A stretch of 64,000 bases of DNA from contig NZ_JABEKT010000001.1 in NCBI RefSeq assembly GCF_013283195.1, positions 1,524,795 to 1,588,794 of the forward strand, given 5' to 3'. The position numbers and the translations under genes were made by a program. Of this stretch, positions 16,809 to 26,978 are shown in pieces. Position 1 is the first letter of the stretch, and every line of letters begins with the position of its first letter. The stretch is from Ensifer adhaerens (GTDB lineage Bacteria > Pseudomonadota > Alphaproteobacteria > Rhizobiales > Rhizobiaceae). The notes beneath the pieces are model-generated. The model did no database searches, was not told where the DNA came from, and saw nothing but the letters and a program-made list of their open reading frames with translations.

Positions 16809-18183
16809 ATCTCTTACGGCCCGTGTATTGGCGGTTTCGACCGTCTGGGCCGTCGTCGCCCTTGTCGTGATCGGGGTGGTCATTTCCGCCCTCTACCGAC
16901 AGGGGTCGGAGCGCGGCTTCAAGGACCTCCTGCGCGCCCAGCTTTTCAACGTCGTCAACTCGATTTCGGTCAATGAGAAGACAGTGCTTGCCGGCAGCCC
17001 CCAGCTCGGCGATCTGCGCTTTTCCCAGCCGCAGACCGGATGGTACTGGATCGTCGATCCGATCGGCGAGTTCGACACGCCACCGCTGATCTCGACCTCG
17101 CTCGGCAATGCGAAGCTGCCGATCGCCAGCGTCGACGAAGTGCCCTTCGATACTGGCTATGTCCGCTTCTACACCACCAAGGATCCCTTCGGGAACGAGG
17201 TCGAAGTGGCCGAGACCGAGGTCGTTCTCGACATTCAGGGCCACACCGCCCGTTTCCGCGTTGCCGGCAACCGCGATGTGCTGGAGGCGGACATCAACCG
17301 CTTCACCCGCAATCTGACGATCGCGCTCTCCATCTTCGGTTTGGGCGGGCTCGGCATGAACGCATTGACCATTCTCTTCGGCCTCCGGCCGCTCGACCAG
17401 GTTCGCCGCTCTCTCGAGAAAATCCGGGCCGGCGAAAGCGAAAGGCTCGACGGTGCCTTTCCGCGCGAAATCCAGCCGCTTGCAAACGAGGTGAATGCGC
17501 TGATCGACAGCAATCGGCGCATCGTCGAGCGCGCACGTATGCAGGTCGGCAACCTCGCACACTCCCTGAAGACGCCGATTGCCGTTCTCCTCAACGAGGC
17601 CCGCGTGCTCGAGGCGTCGCATGGCGAGTTGGTTCGCACTCAGGTCGATGCGATGCAGATGCAGGTTCAATCCTATCTGAGCCGCGCGCGGATCGCCGCG
17701 CAGCGCGAATCCGTTCTCGCCCGCACCGAAGCGCAGCCGGCGCTGGAGCGGTTGGTGCGCGTGATGCGCAAGCTCAATCCGGAAAAAGAGGTTCATCTGT
17801 CGATCAATCCACCAGGCCTGGTGCTTGCCATGGAACTGCAGGATGTCGAAGAAACCGTCGGCAATCTGCTCGAAAATGCTGCCCGCCACGCCAGGGGCGA
17901 GGTGTGGCTCAATGTTCGTCCAGCTCTAAACGAACAGCATGCGAAGGAGAGCGGGCGGCAATGGATCGTCCTCGACGTTGACGACGACGGAGCTGGTCTT
18001 GATCCCGATCAGATCGCGTTGGCGTTGAAGCGCGGCAAGCGGCTGGACGAAAGCAAGCCGGGAACAGGCCTCGGGCTGTCGATCGTCAGTGAAATCGTGC
18101 GGGAATATCAGGGCACGCTGACGCTGTCGCGTCGGGATGAGGGCGGGCTGCGTGCAGAGCTGGTGCTGCCGGCTGCGGTTTAG
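16798..18183 (+). CDS. feuQ: FeuQ-like membrane sensor histidine kinase
   Basis: A 461-residue PhoQ-like kinase. The first membrane segment spans about residues 8-30, a periplasmic sensor domain of about 140 residues follows, and the second segment is about residues 174-197. A HAMP linker leads to the dimerisation domain with His255 (NLAHSLKTPIAVL) and a HATPase domain (NLLENAARHA, DDDGAGL, GTGLGLSIV). The periplasmic domain is where a small inhibitor such as FeuN would act. The gene overlaps feuP by 11 bp, so the pair is translated together. Confidence 0.88.
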   Translation: MAIRSLTARVLAVSTVWAVVALVVIGVVISALYRQGSERGFKDLLRAQLFNVVNSISVNEKTVLAGSPQLGDLRFSQPQTGWYWIVDPIGEFDTPPLISTSLGNAKLPIASVDEVPFDTGYVRFYTTKDPFGNEVEVAETEVVLDIQGHTARFRVAGNRDVLEADINRFTRNLTIALSIFGLGGLGMNALTILFGLRPLDQVRRSLEKIRAGESERLDGAFPREIQPLANEVNALIDSNRRIVERARMQVGNLAHSLKTPIAVLLNEARVLEASHGELVRTQVDAMQMQVQSYLSRARIAAQRESVLARTEAQPALERLVRVMRKLNPEKEVHLSINPPGLVLAMELQDVEETVGNLLENAARHARGEVWLNVRPALNEQHAKESGRQWIVLDVDDDGAGLDPDQIALALKRGKRLDESKPGTGLGLSIVSEIVREYQGTLTLSRRDEGGLRAELVLPAAV

Positions 18184-18357
18184 GTGTCACACTGGCGCGC
18201 GAAAGTATCGCGTCGACGGCCCCAGCCGTTGCCTCTGTCAACAGGGAATGCCAAAAGAAAATCAAAGGGGAAGTCTTCACTCGACCTTGATGGTCGGTAC
18301 AGTCGGAGCCCCCGCAGTAGAGAGTACATGTCGCGGATCATGAGGAACCAGGCAGAA

Positions 18358-18801
18358 ATGACACGAACGTTTGTTGTCAGCGGCAGGATCGCGGTGATCG
18401 CGTCGGCGGTTGCTCTTGCCGGTTGCAGCACCACGTCGGGCGGGCAGACCGCGGCGGCAGGGCTGGGCACGACCGCAACCCGCAGCGTGTCTTCGACGAC
18501 CTACATCGCCGCCCTTCAGGGGGGCATCATCGGCCGGCTCAGCAATCTCGATATCGGAACGTCGGACCGCCAGCGCGCGCTCGAAGCCGAGTACCGCGCG
18601 CTGGAAGCCGCTCCGGGCGGCCAGCCGGTCAATTGGCAGGGGCGCAGCGTCAACGGCTCGGTCGTCGCTGCCGCTCCTTTTCAGGTCGGTTCGCAGAACT
18701 GCCGCCAGTACAGCCACACCGTAACCGTCAAGGGACAGCCGACAACTGCGCGTGGTGCCGCCTGCCGGAATTCCGACGGGAGCTGGACGCCGCTCAGCTG
18801 A
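18358..18801 (+). CDS. Lipoprotein, surface-antigen-like
   Basis: 147 residues from ATG 18358; upstream in-frame ATGs at 18328 and 18340 are possible. The N-terminus is a lipoprotein signal ending in LAGC, with the Cys as lipid attachment site. The mature part has a short Gly/Ala/Thr region, a helix (TSDRQRALEAEYRALEAA) and a beta-rich C-terminal domain (NCRQYSHTVTVKGQPTTARGAACRNSDGSWTPL). This C-terminus is typical of 17-kDa / RT0821-type outer-membrane surface lipoproteins of alphaproteobacteria. It lies between feuQ and the cytochrome c maturation operon and probably has its own promoter. Confidence 0.8.
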   Translation: MTRTFVVSGRIAVIASAVALAGCSTTSGGQTAAAGLGTTATRSVSSTTYIAALQGGIIGRLSNLDIGTSDRQRALEAEYRALEAAPGGQPVNWQGRSVNGSVVAAAPFQVGSQNCRQYSHTVTVKGQPTTARGAACRNSDGSWTPLS

Positions 18802-18892
18802 CAGGATTTCCGGTTGCGGCGAAACGCCTCAAATCTCTGTCATCGCAGGTTTTCGAGTTGGAATGGCATGGGTGCCATAGTATTGAGCATGC

Positions 18893-20041
18893 ATGTTGTT
18901 CTGGATCCTCGTCGCCACGCTGACGGCGGCTGTAGCCGTCGTGCTCATCCTCCCGCTGTTGCGGGCGGCAGCGCCCGCATCGTCTCCCCACAGTCATGAT
19001 ATCGAAGTCTATCGCGACCAGCTCGATGAGCTGACGCGCGATCAGGAGAGCGGCCTGATCAACGGCGACGATGCCGAGCTCGCGCGTGCCGAGGTTGCCC
19101 GTCGGCTGCTTGCGGCCGGCGAGATCGATCGCGCCGCCGCGCCGGTCGCAACGCCGCGCCGCGGTCTCAATTTCCTGGCGCAAGCCTTCGTGCTTCTCTG
19201 TCTTCCCGCGATCGGGCTCTGTCTTTACTTGTTCACCGGCAGCCCGGGTGTTCCGGCACAGCCTTTGGCCGCACGCCTCGCCGATCCCGGTTCCGACATC
19301 AACATTCTGATCGCGCGCGCGGAAAACCATCTGGCGCAAAATCCGAATGATGGGGCGGGCTGGGAAGTGCTGGCGCCGATCTACATGCGCAACGGTCGCG
19401 TCGAGGAGGCGGTCGCCGCCTACGATAACGCTGTCCGCCTGCTCGGGCCAACGCCGGCGCGGCTGGGTGGTTATGCTGAAGCCCTGATCGCGCTTTCGGA
19501 CGGACTGGTGACCACCGAAGCGCAGTCGGCACTGCGCAGATCTCTCGCCATCGACCCGAACGACCCGCGTTCCGAATACTATCTTGCCCTCGGCCTGAAG
19601 CAGGAAGGCAAGAAGGACGAGGCACTTGCTGCCTTCAACCGGCTGATCGCCGGTTCTCCTGCGGATGCGCCGTGGGTGCCGTTGGTCAGGCAGCATGTCG
19701 CGGAGCTTTCGGGTGGCGCCGCCGGAAATGCTACCGCCGCAGCGCCCGGAAATCCGAGTGCCGACGATATCGCCGCCGCTGAGGACATGAGCGCCGGCGA
19801 CCGCCAGGAGATGATCCGCGGCATGGTCGAAAGCCTGGCAAGCCGCCTCAAGGAGGATCCCGCCAACGCCGAAGGCTGGGCGCGGCTGATCCGTTCCCAT
19901 GTTGTGCTTGATCAAAGAGACCAGGCGGCTGCCGCCCTAAAGGAAAGCCAGAAAACCTTCCCCGCGGACGGCGAACAGGGAAAGCAGCTGCTGGCGCTCG
20001 CCCGTGAACTCGGGATCAAGACGGACGGAGAAACGCAATGA
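18893..20041 (+). CDS. ccmI: Cytochrome c maturation protein CcmI/CycH
   Basis: A 382-residue protein with an N-terminal membrane segment (residues 1-22), the CcmI opening ([17 protein letters not shown]), a second membrane segment around residues 95-115, and TPR-type repeats after that ([49 protein letters not shown]). CcmI holds apocytochrome c and delivers it to the haem lyase CcmF/CcmH at the periplasmic face. It is the first gene of the cycHJKL operon; its stop overlaps the start of ccmE by 4 bp. Confidence 0.92.
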   Translation: MLFWILVATLTAAVAVVLILPLLRAAAPASSPHSHDIEVYRDQLDELTRDQESGLINGDDAELARAEVARRLLAAGEIDRAAAPVATPRRGLNFLAQAFVLLCLPAIGLCLYLFTGSPGVPAQPLAARLADPGSDINILIARAENHLAQNPNDGAGWEVLAPIYMRNGRVEEAVAAYDNAVRLLGPTPARLGGYAEALIALSDGLVTTEAQSALRRSLAIDPNDPRSEYYLALGLKQEGKKDEALAAFNRLIAGSPADAPWVPLVRQHVAELSGGAAGNATAAAPGNPSADDIAAAEDMSAGDRQEMIRGMVESLASRLKEDPANAEGWARLIRSHVVLDQRDQAAAALKESQKTFPADGEQGKQLLALARELGIKTDGETQ

Positions 20042-20490
20042 CGCGCAAACAGAAGCGATTGGCGATCATCGGCGGTGGCGTCGGCTTTCTGACGCTTGCC
20101 GTCCTTCTGGTGATGTTCGCCTTCAGCCAGGCGATCGCCTATTTCTACGTACCGAGCGACCTCGCCAAGGCCGATGTCCCGCCCGGAACCCGCATTCGCC
20201 TCGGCGGCCTGGTCGAGGCCGGCTCGGTCAAGCGTGGCGACGGAAAGACGGTGACGTTTACCGTCACCGATACGCTCGGCCAGGTGCCCGTGACCTATAC
20301 CGGCATCCTGCCGGACCTCTTCCGCGAAGGGCAGGGCGTGGTGACCGAAGGCACTTTCGTCGCCGGCAACTCCGTCTTCGTTGCGGATTCCGTGCTTGCC
20401 AAGCATGATGAGACCTATATGCCGAAGGACGTCGCCGACCGCTTGAAGGCGCAGGGTGTCGAACTCAGCGGGAAGGAAACCGTTCGTTGA
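20038..20490 (+). CDS. ccmE: Periplasmic haem chaperone CcmE/CycJ
   Basis: 150 residues with a basic start, one membrane anchor (about residues 12-34) and an OB-fold haem-binding domain. The covalent haem-binding residue is His123 in [11 protein letters not shown], the family signature. It carries haem from CcmC to the CcmF/H lyase. It overlaps ccmI by 4 bp and ccmF by 4 bp, as expected for a tightly coupled operon. Confidence 0.94.
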   Translation: MTRKQKRLAIIGGGVGFLTLAVLLVMFAFSQAIAYFYVPSDLAKADVPPGTRIRLGGLVEAGSVKRGDGKTVTFTVTDTLGQVPVTYTGILPDLFREGQGVVTEGTFVAGNSVFVADSVLAKHDETYMPKDVADRLKAQGVELSGKETVR

Positions 20491-22475
20491 TCATCGAACT
20501 TGGACATTATGCGCTGGTTCTGGCGCTCGCGACGGCCTTCGTGCAGGCTGCGTTGCCGATACTGGGTGCCAGGCTCAACGATCGCGCCCTCATGGAACTT
20601 GCCTCGAGCGCGGCGGTTGCCTGCTTTTTGCTCGTTGCCTTCTCCTTTGCGGTGCTGACCTTCGCCTATGTCACGTCGGATTTTTCGGTCCGTAACGTCT
20701 GGGAGAATTCCCACTCGCTGAAGCCGCTGATCTACAAGATCTCCGGTGTGTGGGGGAACCATGAAGGATCGATGCTGCTCTGGCTGTTGATCCTGGTGTT
20801 CTTCTCGGCGCTGGTCGCCACCTTTGGCCGCAATTTGCCGGAAACACTGAAGGCGAACGTGCTCGCAGTCCAGGCCTGGATTGCCGTGGCCTTCACGCTA
20901 TTCATTCTCCTGACGTCGAACCCCTTTGCCCGCCTGATCCCGGCGCCGGGCGAGGGCAAGGACCTGAACCCGATCCTGCAGGACGTCGGCCTCGCCATCC
21001 ATCCGCCCCTGCTTTACCTCGGCTATGTCGGCTTTTCCGTCTGCTTCTCCTTCGCCATCGCCGCCCTGATCGAGGGGCGCATCGATGCCGCCTGGGCACG
21101 CTGGGTGCGCCCGTGGACCCTTGCTGCCTGGACGTTCCTTACGGCCGGCATCTCGATGGGCTCCTATTGGGCCTATTACGAGCTTGGCTGGGGTGGCTGG
21201 TGGTTCTGGGATCCGGTCGAAAACGCCTCCTTCATGCCGTGGCTTGCCGGCACCGCGCTGCTGCACTCCGCTCTCGTCATGGAGAAGCGCGAGGCGCTGA
21301 AGATCTGGACCGTGCTGCTCGCGATCATGACCTTCTCGCTGTCGCTGCTCGGCACCTTCCTCGTGCGCTCCGGCGTGCTGACCTCGGTCCACGCTTTTGC
21401 CACCGACCCGACGCGCGGCATCTTCATTCTCGCGATCCTGGTCTTCTTCATCGGCGGTGCGTTTTCGTTGTTTGCCTTCCGTGCTTCCCGGCTGAAAGCC
21501 GGTGGCATCTTCGCGCCAATCTCGAAGGAGGGCGCCCTTGTCTTCAACAATCTCATCCTGACGACGGCGACTGCGACCGTCTTGACCGGCACGCTTTATC
21601 CGCTGGTGCTCGAGGCGCTGACCGGCGACAAGATTTCGGTCGGGCCGCCCTTCTTCAACATGACCTTCGGGCTTTTGATGCTGCCGCTTCTGTTTGCAGT
21701 ACCCTTCGGGCCGCTGCTGGCGTGGAAGCGCGGTGATCTGATGGGCGTCGCCCAGCGGCTGTTTGCGGCCGTTGCCATCGGTCTCGTCGTCGGCTGCATC
21801 TATTACTATGCCATGAACGGCGGGCCTATCCTCGCTCTGTTTGGCATTGCTCTCGGTGTTTACCTGATCGTCGGCTCGCTGACGGATCTGGCCTTGCGAT
21901 CGGGGCTCGGCAAGGTGACGGGCAACGTCGCCTGGCGACGTTTCTCCGGCCTTCCGCGCTCGGCCTTCGGCACGGCACTTGCGCATATCGGTCTCGGCGT
22001 CACGCTGATCGGCATCGTCGCGGTCACCGCGTTCGAGACCGAAACTGTCGTTGAGATGAAACCGGGCATGACGGTGGACGCCGGAGGCTACACCCTGCGC
22101 TTCGACGGCATGCGCAATGGCAGCGGTCCGAACTACTCTGAGGAATCCGGTCATTTCACCATCACGAGCGGTGGCGTGGTGGTCGCCGACATCTGGTCGT
22201 CGAAGCGGCTCTATCAGGCGAGGCGCATGCCGACCACAGAAGCCGGTATCCGCACCTTTGGCCTCAGCCAGCTCTATGTTTCGCTCGGAGACCAGATCAG
22301 CGAAGGCGGCATCGTCGTGCGCATCTGGTGGAAGCCGATGATCCTCTGCATCTGGGGGGGAACGCTGTTCATGATGGCGGGTGGTTTCGTCTCGCTCAGC
22401 GATCGCCGCCTGCGCGTCGGTGCGCCGACACGCGCCAAGCGGCCGAAGACGATCCCGGTGGGGGCGGCCGAATGA
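20487..22475 (+). CDS. ccmF: Haem lyase subunit CcmF/CycK
   Basis: A 662-residue polytopic membrane protein, TTG start overlapping the ccmE stop. The WWD motif [20 protein letters not shown], which binds haem on the periplasmic side, is present around residues 232-252, and conserved His residues occur in the flanking loops (for example near VWGNHEGSM and SVHAFATD). CcmF with CcmH/I attaches haem to the CxxCH motif of apocytochromes c. It overlaps ccmH by 4 bp. Confidence 0.95.
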   Translation: MIIELGHYALVLALATAFVQAALPILGARLNDRALMELASSAAVACFLLVAFSFAVLTFAYVTSDFSVRNVWENSHSLKPLIYKISGVWGNHEGSMLLWLLILVFFSALVATFGRNLPETLKANVLAVQAWIAVAFTLFILLTSNPFARLIPAPGEGKDLNPILQDVGLAIHPPLLYLGYVGFSVCFSFAIAALIEGRIDAAWARWVRPWTLAAWTFLTAGISMGSYWAYYELGWGGWWFWDPVENASFMPWLAGTALLHSALVMEKREALKIWTVLLAIMTFSLSLLGTFLVRSGVLTSVHAFATDPTRGIFILAILVFFIGGAFSLFAFRASRLKAGGIFAPISKEGALVFNNLILTTATATVLTGTLYPLVLEALTGDKISVGPPFFNMTFGLLMLPLLFAVPFGPLLAWKRGDLMGVAQRLFAAVAIGLVVGCIYYYAMNGGPILALFGIALGVYLIVGSLTDLALRSGLGKVTGNVAWRRFSGLPRSAFGTALAHIGLGVTLIGIVAVTAFETETVVEMKPGMTVDAGGYTLRFDGMRNGSGPNYSEESGHFTITSGGVVVADIWSSKRLYQARRMPTTEAGIRTFGLSQLYVSLGDQISEGGIVVRIWWKPMILCIWGGTLFMMAGGFVSLSDRRLRVGAPTRAKRPKTIPVGAAE

Positions 22476-22927
22476 ACCGATTGTTGCTCGCGTTCTTTCT
22501 GTTTCTGGCGTCGATCGCCCCGGCTTTCGCGGTCAATCCGGATGAGGTCCTGTCCGATCCGGCGCTTGAAGCGCGCGCGCGGGCGATCTCGGCCGAACTT
22601 CGCTGCATGGTCTGCCAGAACCAATCGATCGACGATTCCAACGCCGAGCTTGCCAAGGACCTCAGGGTTCTGGTGCGCGAGCGGTTGGCAAATGGCGATA
22701 GCGACGACGCCGTGATCGATTACGTCGTTTCGCGCTACGGCGAGTTCGTGCTGCTCAAACCCCGGCTTGAAACCAAGACGATGATCCTGTGGGGCATGCC
22801 GATCCTGCTTCTGTTCATCGGCGCGATGACGCTGCTGGTGGCCGCGCTCAAGCGTAGCCGCCAATCGCGCGGCACGCCGCTTTCCGATGACGAGAAGGAA
22901 AAGCTGAAGAAGCTGCTTCAGCCCTAG
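22472..22927 (+). CDS. ccmH: Cytochrome c maturation thiol reductant CcmH/CycL
   Basis: 151 residues: a cleaved signal peptide, then the thioredox motif Cys45-Met-Val-Cys48 in [11 protein letters not shown], a helical domain ([14 protein letters not shown]), a C-terminal membrane segment (about residues 105-126) and a short cytoplasmic tail. It reduces the disulfide of apocytochrome c before haem ligation. This is the last gene of the cycHJKL operon; degP follows after about 220 bp. Confidence 0.94.
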   Translation: MNRLLLAFFLFLASIAPAFAVNPDEVLSDPALEARARAISAELRCMVCQNQSIDDSNAELAKDLRVLVRERLANGDSDDAVIDYVVSRYGEFVLLKPRLETKTMILWGMPILLLFIGAMTLLVAALKRSRQSRGTPLSDDEKEKLKKLLQP

Positions 22928-23145
22928 AACCGACTGGCAACCTGCCGCTTTCGATGGCCTTTGCCGACATTACCAAAAATTCATCCTCCGGACAGAACTC
23001 AGTAAGGTCCCATCCGTTACATCTTTCGTCATCGGCTGTTCCTCCAGTCAGCCAGTAGCGAGATCGCCACCCCCGCGGCGATTTTCGAAATCACGATGTC
23101 GAAGCTGCTTGTCTGCGGCTTCAAGGAAGAGAAAAGGCAAAACGG

Positions 23146-24705
23146 ATGTTTACGAACAAATTCCAGCGTCCCTCCCTCAAGACTGTGTTGAAGGCCTCGA
23201 CCGTTGCGGGTCTTGCCGCTGTCATGCTGACCTCCGGCCTGCCGGCGACGATCAGCCAATCCTTCGCCGAAGCCGTCAAGGTCGATGCGCCCCAGGTGCC
23301 GAGCTTTGCCAATGTCGTCGACGCCGTTTCCCCGGCCGTCGTCTCGGTCCGCGTTCAGTCGCGTGCCAACCCCGTTTCCGACGAGGGTAACGGTTTCACC
23401 TTCGATTTCGGCGGTCGCGGTCTGGATGAACTGCCCGACGATCACCCGCTGAAGCGCTTCTTCAAGGAATTCGGTGGCCCGCGCGGCGATGACCGCGCCG
23501 AACGCGGCCCCGGCCGTCGTGGCCCGCACGGCGAAGGTCGCCTGCGCCCGACGTCTCAGGGTTCCGGCTTCTTCATCTCGGAAGACGGCTACCTCGTCAC
23601 CAACAACCACGTCGTTTCCGACGGCTCGGCGTTTACGGTCATCCTCAACGACGGCACCGAGCTTGACGCCAAGCTGATCGGCAAGGACAGCCGCACCGAC
23701 CTCGCGGTACTCAAGGTCGATGACAAGCGCAAGTTCACCTATGTCAGCTGGGCAGACGACAACAAGGTTCGCGTCGGCGACTGGGTCGTTGCCGTCGGCA
23801 ACCCCTTCGGTCTCGGCGGTACCGTGACCTCCGGCATCATTTCGGCCCGTGGCCGCGATATCGGCTCCGGCCCCTATGACGACTACCTGCAGGTGGACGC
23901 TGCCGTGAACCGCGGCAACTCCGGCGGCCCGACCTTCAACCTTTCGGGTGAAGTCGTCGGCATCAACACCGCGATCTTCTCGCCCTCGGGCGGCAATGTC
24001 GGCATCGCCTTCGCCATCCCGGCATCGGTCGCCAAGGACGTTGTTGCCGATCTGATGAAGGACGGTTCGGTATCGCGTGGTTGGCTCGGCGTTCAGATCC
24101 AGCCGGTGAGCAAGGATATTGCCGAATCGCTCGGCCTTTCCGAAGCAAACGGCGCCCTCGTCGTCGAACCGCAGGCCGGCTCGCCTGGCGAAAAGGCCGG
24201 CATCAAGAAGGGTGACGTCGTCACCGCGCTCAACGGCGACACCATCAAGGATCCGCGTGATCTTGCCCGCAAGGTCGCCGGCATTCGCCCGGGCACCACG
24301 GTCGATGTCGCGCTGTGGCGCAACGGCAAGTCCGAGACCGTCAAGCTCGAGATCGGAACGCTGCCGAAGGACGACAAGGAAGCGGCCAAGGATTCCGGTA
24401 CGCAGTCCGAGGAAGCCCAGCCGTCGAGCGAGCAGGCCTTGGCCGACCTCGGCATGACCGTGGTTCCGTCGGATGACGGTCAGAGCGTGACGATCGCCTC
24501 GGTAGACGAGGACTCGGATGCCAGCGATCGTGGCCTGAAGCAGGGCGAGAAGATCGTTTCCGTCAACAATCAGGAAGTGAAGTCGGCGGACGATATCCTC
24601 AAGGTGATCAGCACCGCCAAGAAGGACGGCCGCAGCAAGGCGCTCTTCCAGATCGAGGCCGAGAGCGGCAGCCGCTTCGTGGCGCTTCCCATCGATCAGG
24701 GCTGA
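23146..24705 (+). CDS. degP: Periplasmic serine protease/chaperone DegP (HtrA, Do family)
   Basis: 519 residues with a signal peptide (cut around residue 42, SFAEA). The trypsin-like domain has the catalytic triad His155 (NNHVV), Asp185 (RTDLAV) and Ser259 (GNSGGP). Two PDZ domains follow, about 285-385 (GWLGVQIQP, GDVVTALNGD) and 425-510 (LGMTVV, GEKIVSVNN). A charged Gly/Arg/Asp-rich insert sits between the first conserved block and the His. DegP degrades or refolds damaged periplasmic proteins. The downstream two-component genes are likely functionally linked, since envelope-stress regulators are often next to degP in Rhizobiales. Confidence 0.95.
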   Translation: MFTNKFQRPSLKTVLKASTVAGLAAVMLTSGLPATISQSFAEAVKVDAPQVPSFANVVDAVSPAVVSVRVQSRANPVSDEGNGFTFDFGGRGLDELPDDHPLKRFFKEFGGPRGDDRAERGPGRRGPHGEGRLRPTSQGSGFFISEDGYLVTNNHVVSDGSAFTVILNDGTELDAKLIGKDSRTDLAVLKVDDKRKFTYVSWADDNKVRVGDWVVAVGNPFGLGGTVTSGIISARGRDIGSGPYDDYLQVDAAVNRGNSGGPTFNLSGEVVGINTAIFSPSGGNVGIAFAIPASVAKDVVADLMKDGSVSRGWLGVQIQPVSKDIAESLGLSEANGALVVEPQAGSPGEKAGIKKGDVVTALNGDTIKDPRDLARKVAGIRPGTTVDVALWRNGKSETVKLEIGTLPKDDKEAAKDSGTQSEEAQPSSEQALADLGMTVVPSDDGQSVTIASVDEDSDASDRGLKQGEKIVSVNNQEVKSADDILKVISTAKKDGRSKALFQIEAESGSRFVALPIDQG

Positions 24706-24730
24706 TCGCGGCAGCGAATGAATGACCGGG

Positions 24731-24761
24731 GCGCCGCGATATCCGAGCGATTTCGCGGCGC
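24731..24761 (+). terminator. Hairpin between degP and the response regulator gene
   Basis: GCGCCGCGA (24731-24739) pairs with TCGCGGCGC (24753-24761), with a 13-nt loop, but only TTT follows after six bases. It may be a weak terminator or attenuator that partially separates degP from the regulator pair. Confidence 0.4.
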
Positions 24762-24839
24762 TCGCCGTTTGAGGCGAAGTGATCGCCAATCCGGTCGTCG
24801 GATTCCGAAACCGGTTGAGACAGACAGAGGTCCGGGACT

Positions 24840-25541
24840 ATGGTCACGCGTATGAAGATTCTTATCATTGAAGACGATATCGAGGCAGCTGCCTATCTTG
24901 GAAAGGCGTTCCGGGAAGCGGGCATTGTCTGCGACCATGCGAGCGACGGCGAAAGCGGTCTCTTCATGGCTAGCGAAAACAGCTACGACGTTCTTGTGGT
25001 CGACCGTATGTTGCCGCGCCGCGATGGCCTGTCGGTGATCACGGAGTTGCGTCGCAAGGACATCCACACGCCGGTGCTCATCCTGTCGGCGCTCGGTCAG
25101 GTCGACGATCGGGTGACGGGCCTGCGCGCCGGCGGCGACGACTACCTGCCGAAACCTTACGCCTTCAGCGAGCTTCTCGCCCGCGTCGAAGTGCTTGGAC
25201 GCCGCAAGGGCGCGCCCGAACAGGACATGGTCTACCGGGTCGGCGATCTCGAGCTCGACCGCCTTTCGCACTCGGTTCGCCGTCAGGGCAAGGAAATCCC
25301 GCTGCAGCCGCGCGAGTTCCGGCTGCTCGAATATCTGATGAAGAACGCCGGCCAGGTCGTGACCAGAACCATGCTGCTCGAAAACGTCTGGGACTATCAC
25401 TTCGATCCGCAGACCAATGTCATCGACGTGCACGTTTCGCGGCTGCGCTCGAAGATCGAGAAGGATTTCGATCTGCCGCTGCTTCGAACCGTGCGCGGCG
25501 CCGGATACATGATCAAGGATGATCGGACCGCCAGCGCATGA
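24840..25541 (+). CDS. OmpR-family response regulator next to degP
   Basis: 233 residues (ATG 24840; an in-frame ATG at 24852 gives MKILIIEDD and may be the real start). Receiver domain with phospho-acceptor Asp55 (LVVDRMLPRRDG) and a Lys in LPKPYA; C-terminal winged helix (LQPREFRLLEYLMKN, DVHVSRLRSKIEKDF, VRGAGYMI). Its 3' end overlaps the kinase gene by 4 bp. The position next to degP, also seen in S. meliloti as I recall, suggests control of an envelope-stress response, but the targets cannot be read from the sequence. Confidence 0.9.
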   Translation: MVTRMKILIIEDDIEAAAYLGKAFREAGIVCDHASDGESGLFMASENSYDVLVVDRMLPRRDGLSVITELRRKDIHTPVLILSALGQVDDRVTGLRAGGDDYLPKPYAFSELLARVEVLGRRKGAPEQDMVYRVGDLELDRLSHSVRRQGKEIPLQPREFRLLEYLMKNAGQVVTRTMLLENVWDYHFDPQTNVIDVHVSRLRSKIEKDFDLPLLRTVRGAGYMIKDDRTASA

Positions 25542-26944
25542 GCAAGCTCGGCGTCCTGTTCCGGACGACCGCCGTCCGGTTGTCCGCGCTCTATCTGATC
25601 CTTTTTTCGCTCTGCGCCGCGTTTCTCGTCTTTTACGTCACCGGCATGTCCGAGCGTCTATTGCAGCAGCAGACACGCGACGCTGTGACTGCAGAAGTAA
25701 CCCAGATCGAACAGGTCTATACCCGAGGCGGGATCAATGGTCTCTTGCGTTCGCTTGAGAGACGCGCGCGCCAACCGGGTGCCAATCTCTATGTGATCGC
25801 CGGGCCGAGCGGCGAAATCCTTGCCGGCAACGTGGCGAGCCTTGAGCCAGGCCTTCTCGATCGCGAAGGCTGGACGGAGAAGCCGTTCGCCTATCAGCGC
25901 TATACCGACGAGACCCGCAAGGACAGCCACGTGGCGCTTGCCCATGTGCTGATGCTCGACAACGGCCTGCGCATCCTCGTCGGCCGTGACCTCCAGGAAC
26001 CGCAGAAGTTCCGTGCCCTCGTGCGCCAGGCGTTGATGGTGGCGCTCGGCATCATGGGCCTTGGTGCGCTCATTATCTGGTTTGCCATCGGCCGCAATGC
26101 GCTGAAGCGCATCGACCGCATGTCGGAGGCGAGCACCAAGATCATGGCAGGCGACCTGTCGCAGCGTCTGCCGACGAGCGGCTCAGGCGACGAATTCGAC
26201 CGGCTTTCCGAATCGTTGAACGCGATGCTCGGACGCATAGAGAAGCTGAACGAAGGCCTGCGCCAGGTTTCGGACAACATTGCCCACGACTTGAAGACGC
26301 CGCTGACGCGGCTGCGCAACAAGGCGGAGGCGGCACTGGCGCGCAAGGGCACAAGTCAGCGTGGTGCGCTTGAAGAAATCATTGGCGAGTCTGATCAGCT
26401 GATCCGCACCTTCAATGCGCTCCTGATGATCTCGCGTGTCGAAGCGGGCTCTGCCGCTGCCGAGATGAGCGAAGTCGACCTTTCGCAGATCGTGTCGGAC
26501 TGCGTCGAACTCTATGAGCCGGTCGCGGAAGATGTCGGCCTGAGGCTCGAAGCGGATGTCGCGCCGGGCACGGTCATTTCCGGCAACCGCGAGCTTGTCG
26601 GCCAGGCGCTCGGCAACCTCCTGGACAACGCGATCAAGTACGCTGAAGCTGGCGCCGATCCGCTGATCAAGGTCTCGCTCGGCAGGCGCGACGGCAAGGT
26701 CATTCTTTCGGTTGCCGACCACGGCCCGGGTGTTCCCGAGGAAAAGCGCGAGGAAGTCGTCAAGCGTTTTGTCCGGCTGGACGAGAGCCGCTCCAAGCCG
26801 GGCACCGGCCTCGGACTGTCGCTTGTGGAAGCCGTGATGGAGATGCACCATGGCGCATTGAATCTTGCCGTAACCGATCCCGACGGCGCCGATAACGGCA
26901 AGGGTCTGACGGTACACATGGTTTTCCCGGCGCCCGCGACCTGA
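25538..26944 (+). CDS. Membrane sensor histidine kinase partner of the degP-linked regulator
   Basis: 468 residues. First membrane segment about residues 14-34, a periplasmic domain of about 130 residues, a second segment about 165-188, then HAMP, the dimerisation domain with His250 (NIAHDLKTPLTRL) and a HATPase domain (NLLDNAIKYAE, DHGPGVP, GTGLGLSLV). It overlaps the regulator gene by 4 bp and should form one signalling pair with it. glnE follows after 34 bp and could be co-transcribed. Confidence 0.92.
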   Translation: MSKLGVLFRTTAVRLSALYLILFSLCAAFLVFYVTGMSERLLQQQTRDAVTAEVTQIEQVYTRGGINGLLRSLERRARQPGANLYVIAGPSGEILAGNVASLEPGLLDREGWTEKPFAYQRYTDETRKDSHVALAHVLMLDNGLRILVGRDLQEPQKFRALVRQALMVALGIMGLGALIIWFAIGRNALKRIDRMSEASTKIMAGDLSQRLPTSGSGDEFDRLSESLNAMLGRIEKLNEGLRQVSDNIAHDLKTPLTRLRNKAEAALARKGTSQRGALEEIIGESDQLIRTFNALLMISRVEAGSAAAEMSEVDLSQIVSDCVELYEPVAEDVGLRLEADVAPGTVISGNRELVGQALGNLLDNAIKYAEAGADPLIKVSLGRRDGKVILSVADHGPGVPEEKREEVVKRFVRLDESRSKPGTGLGLSLVEAVMEMHHGALNLAVTDPDGADNGKGLTVHMVFPAPAT

Positions 26945-26978
26945 TAGACCGGTTTGCGGAGAACAGGGGGAAAACGGC

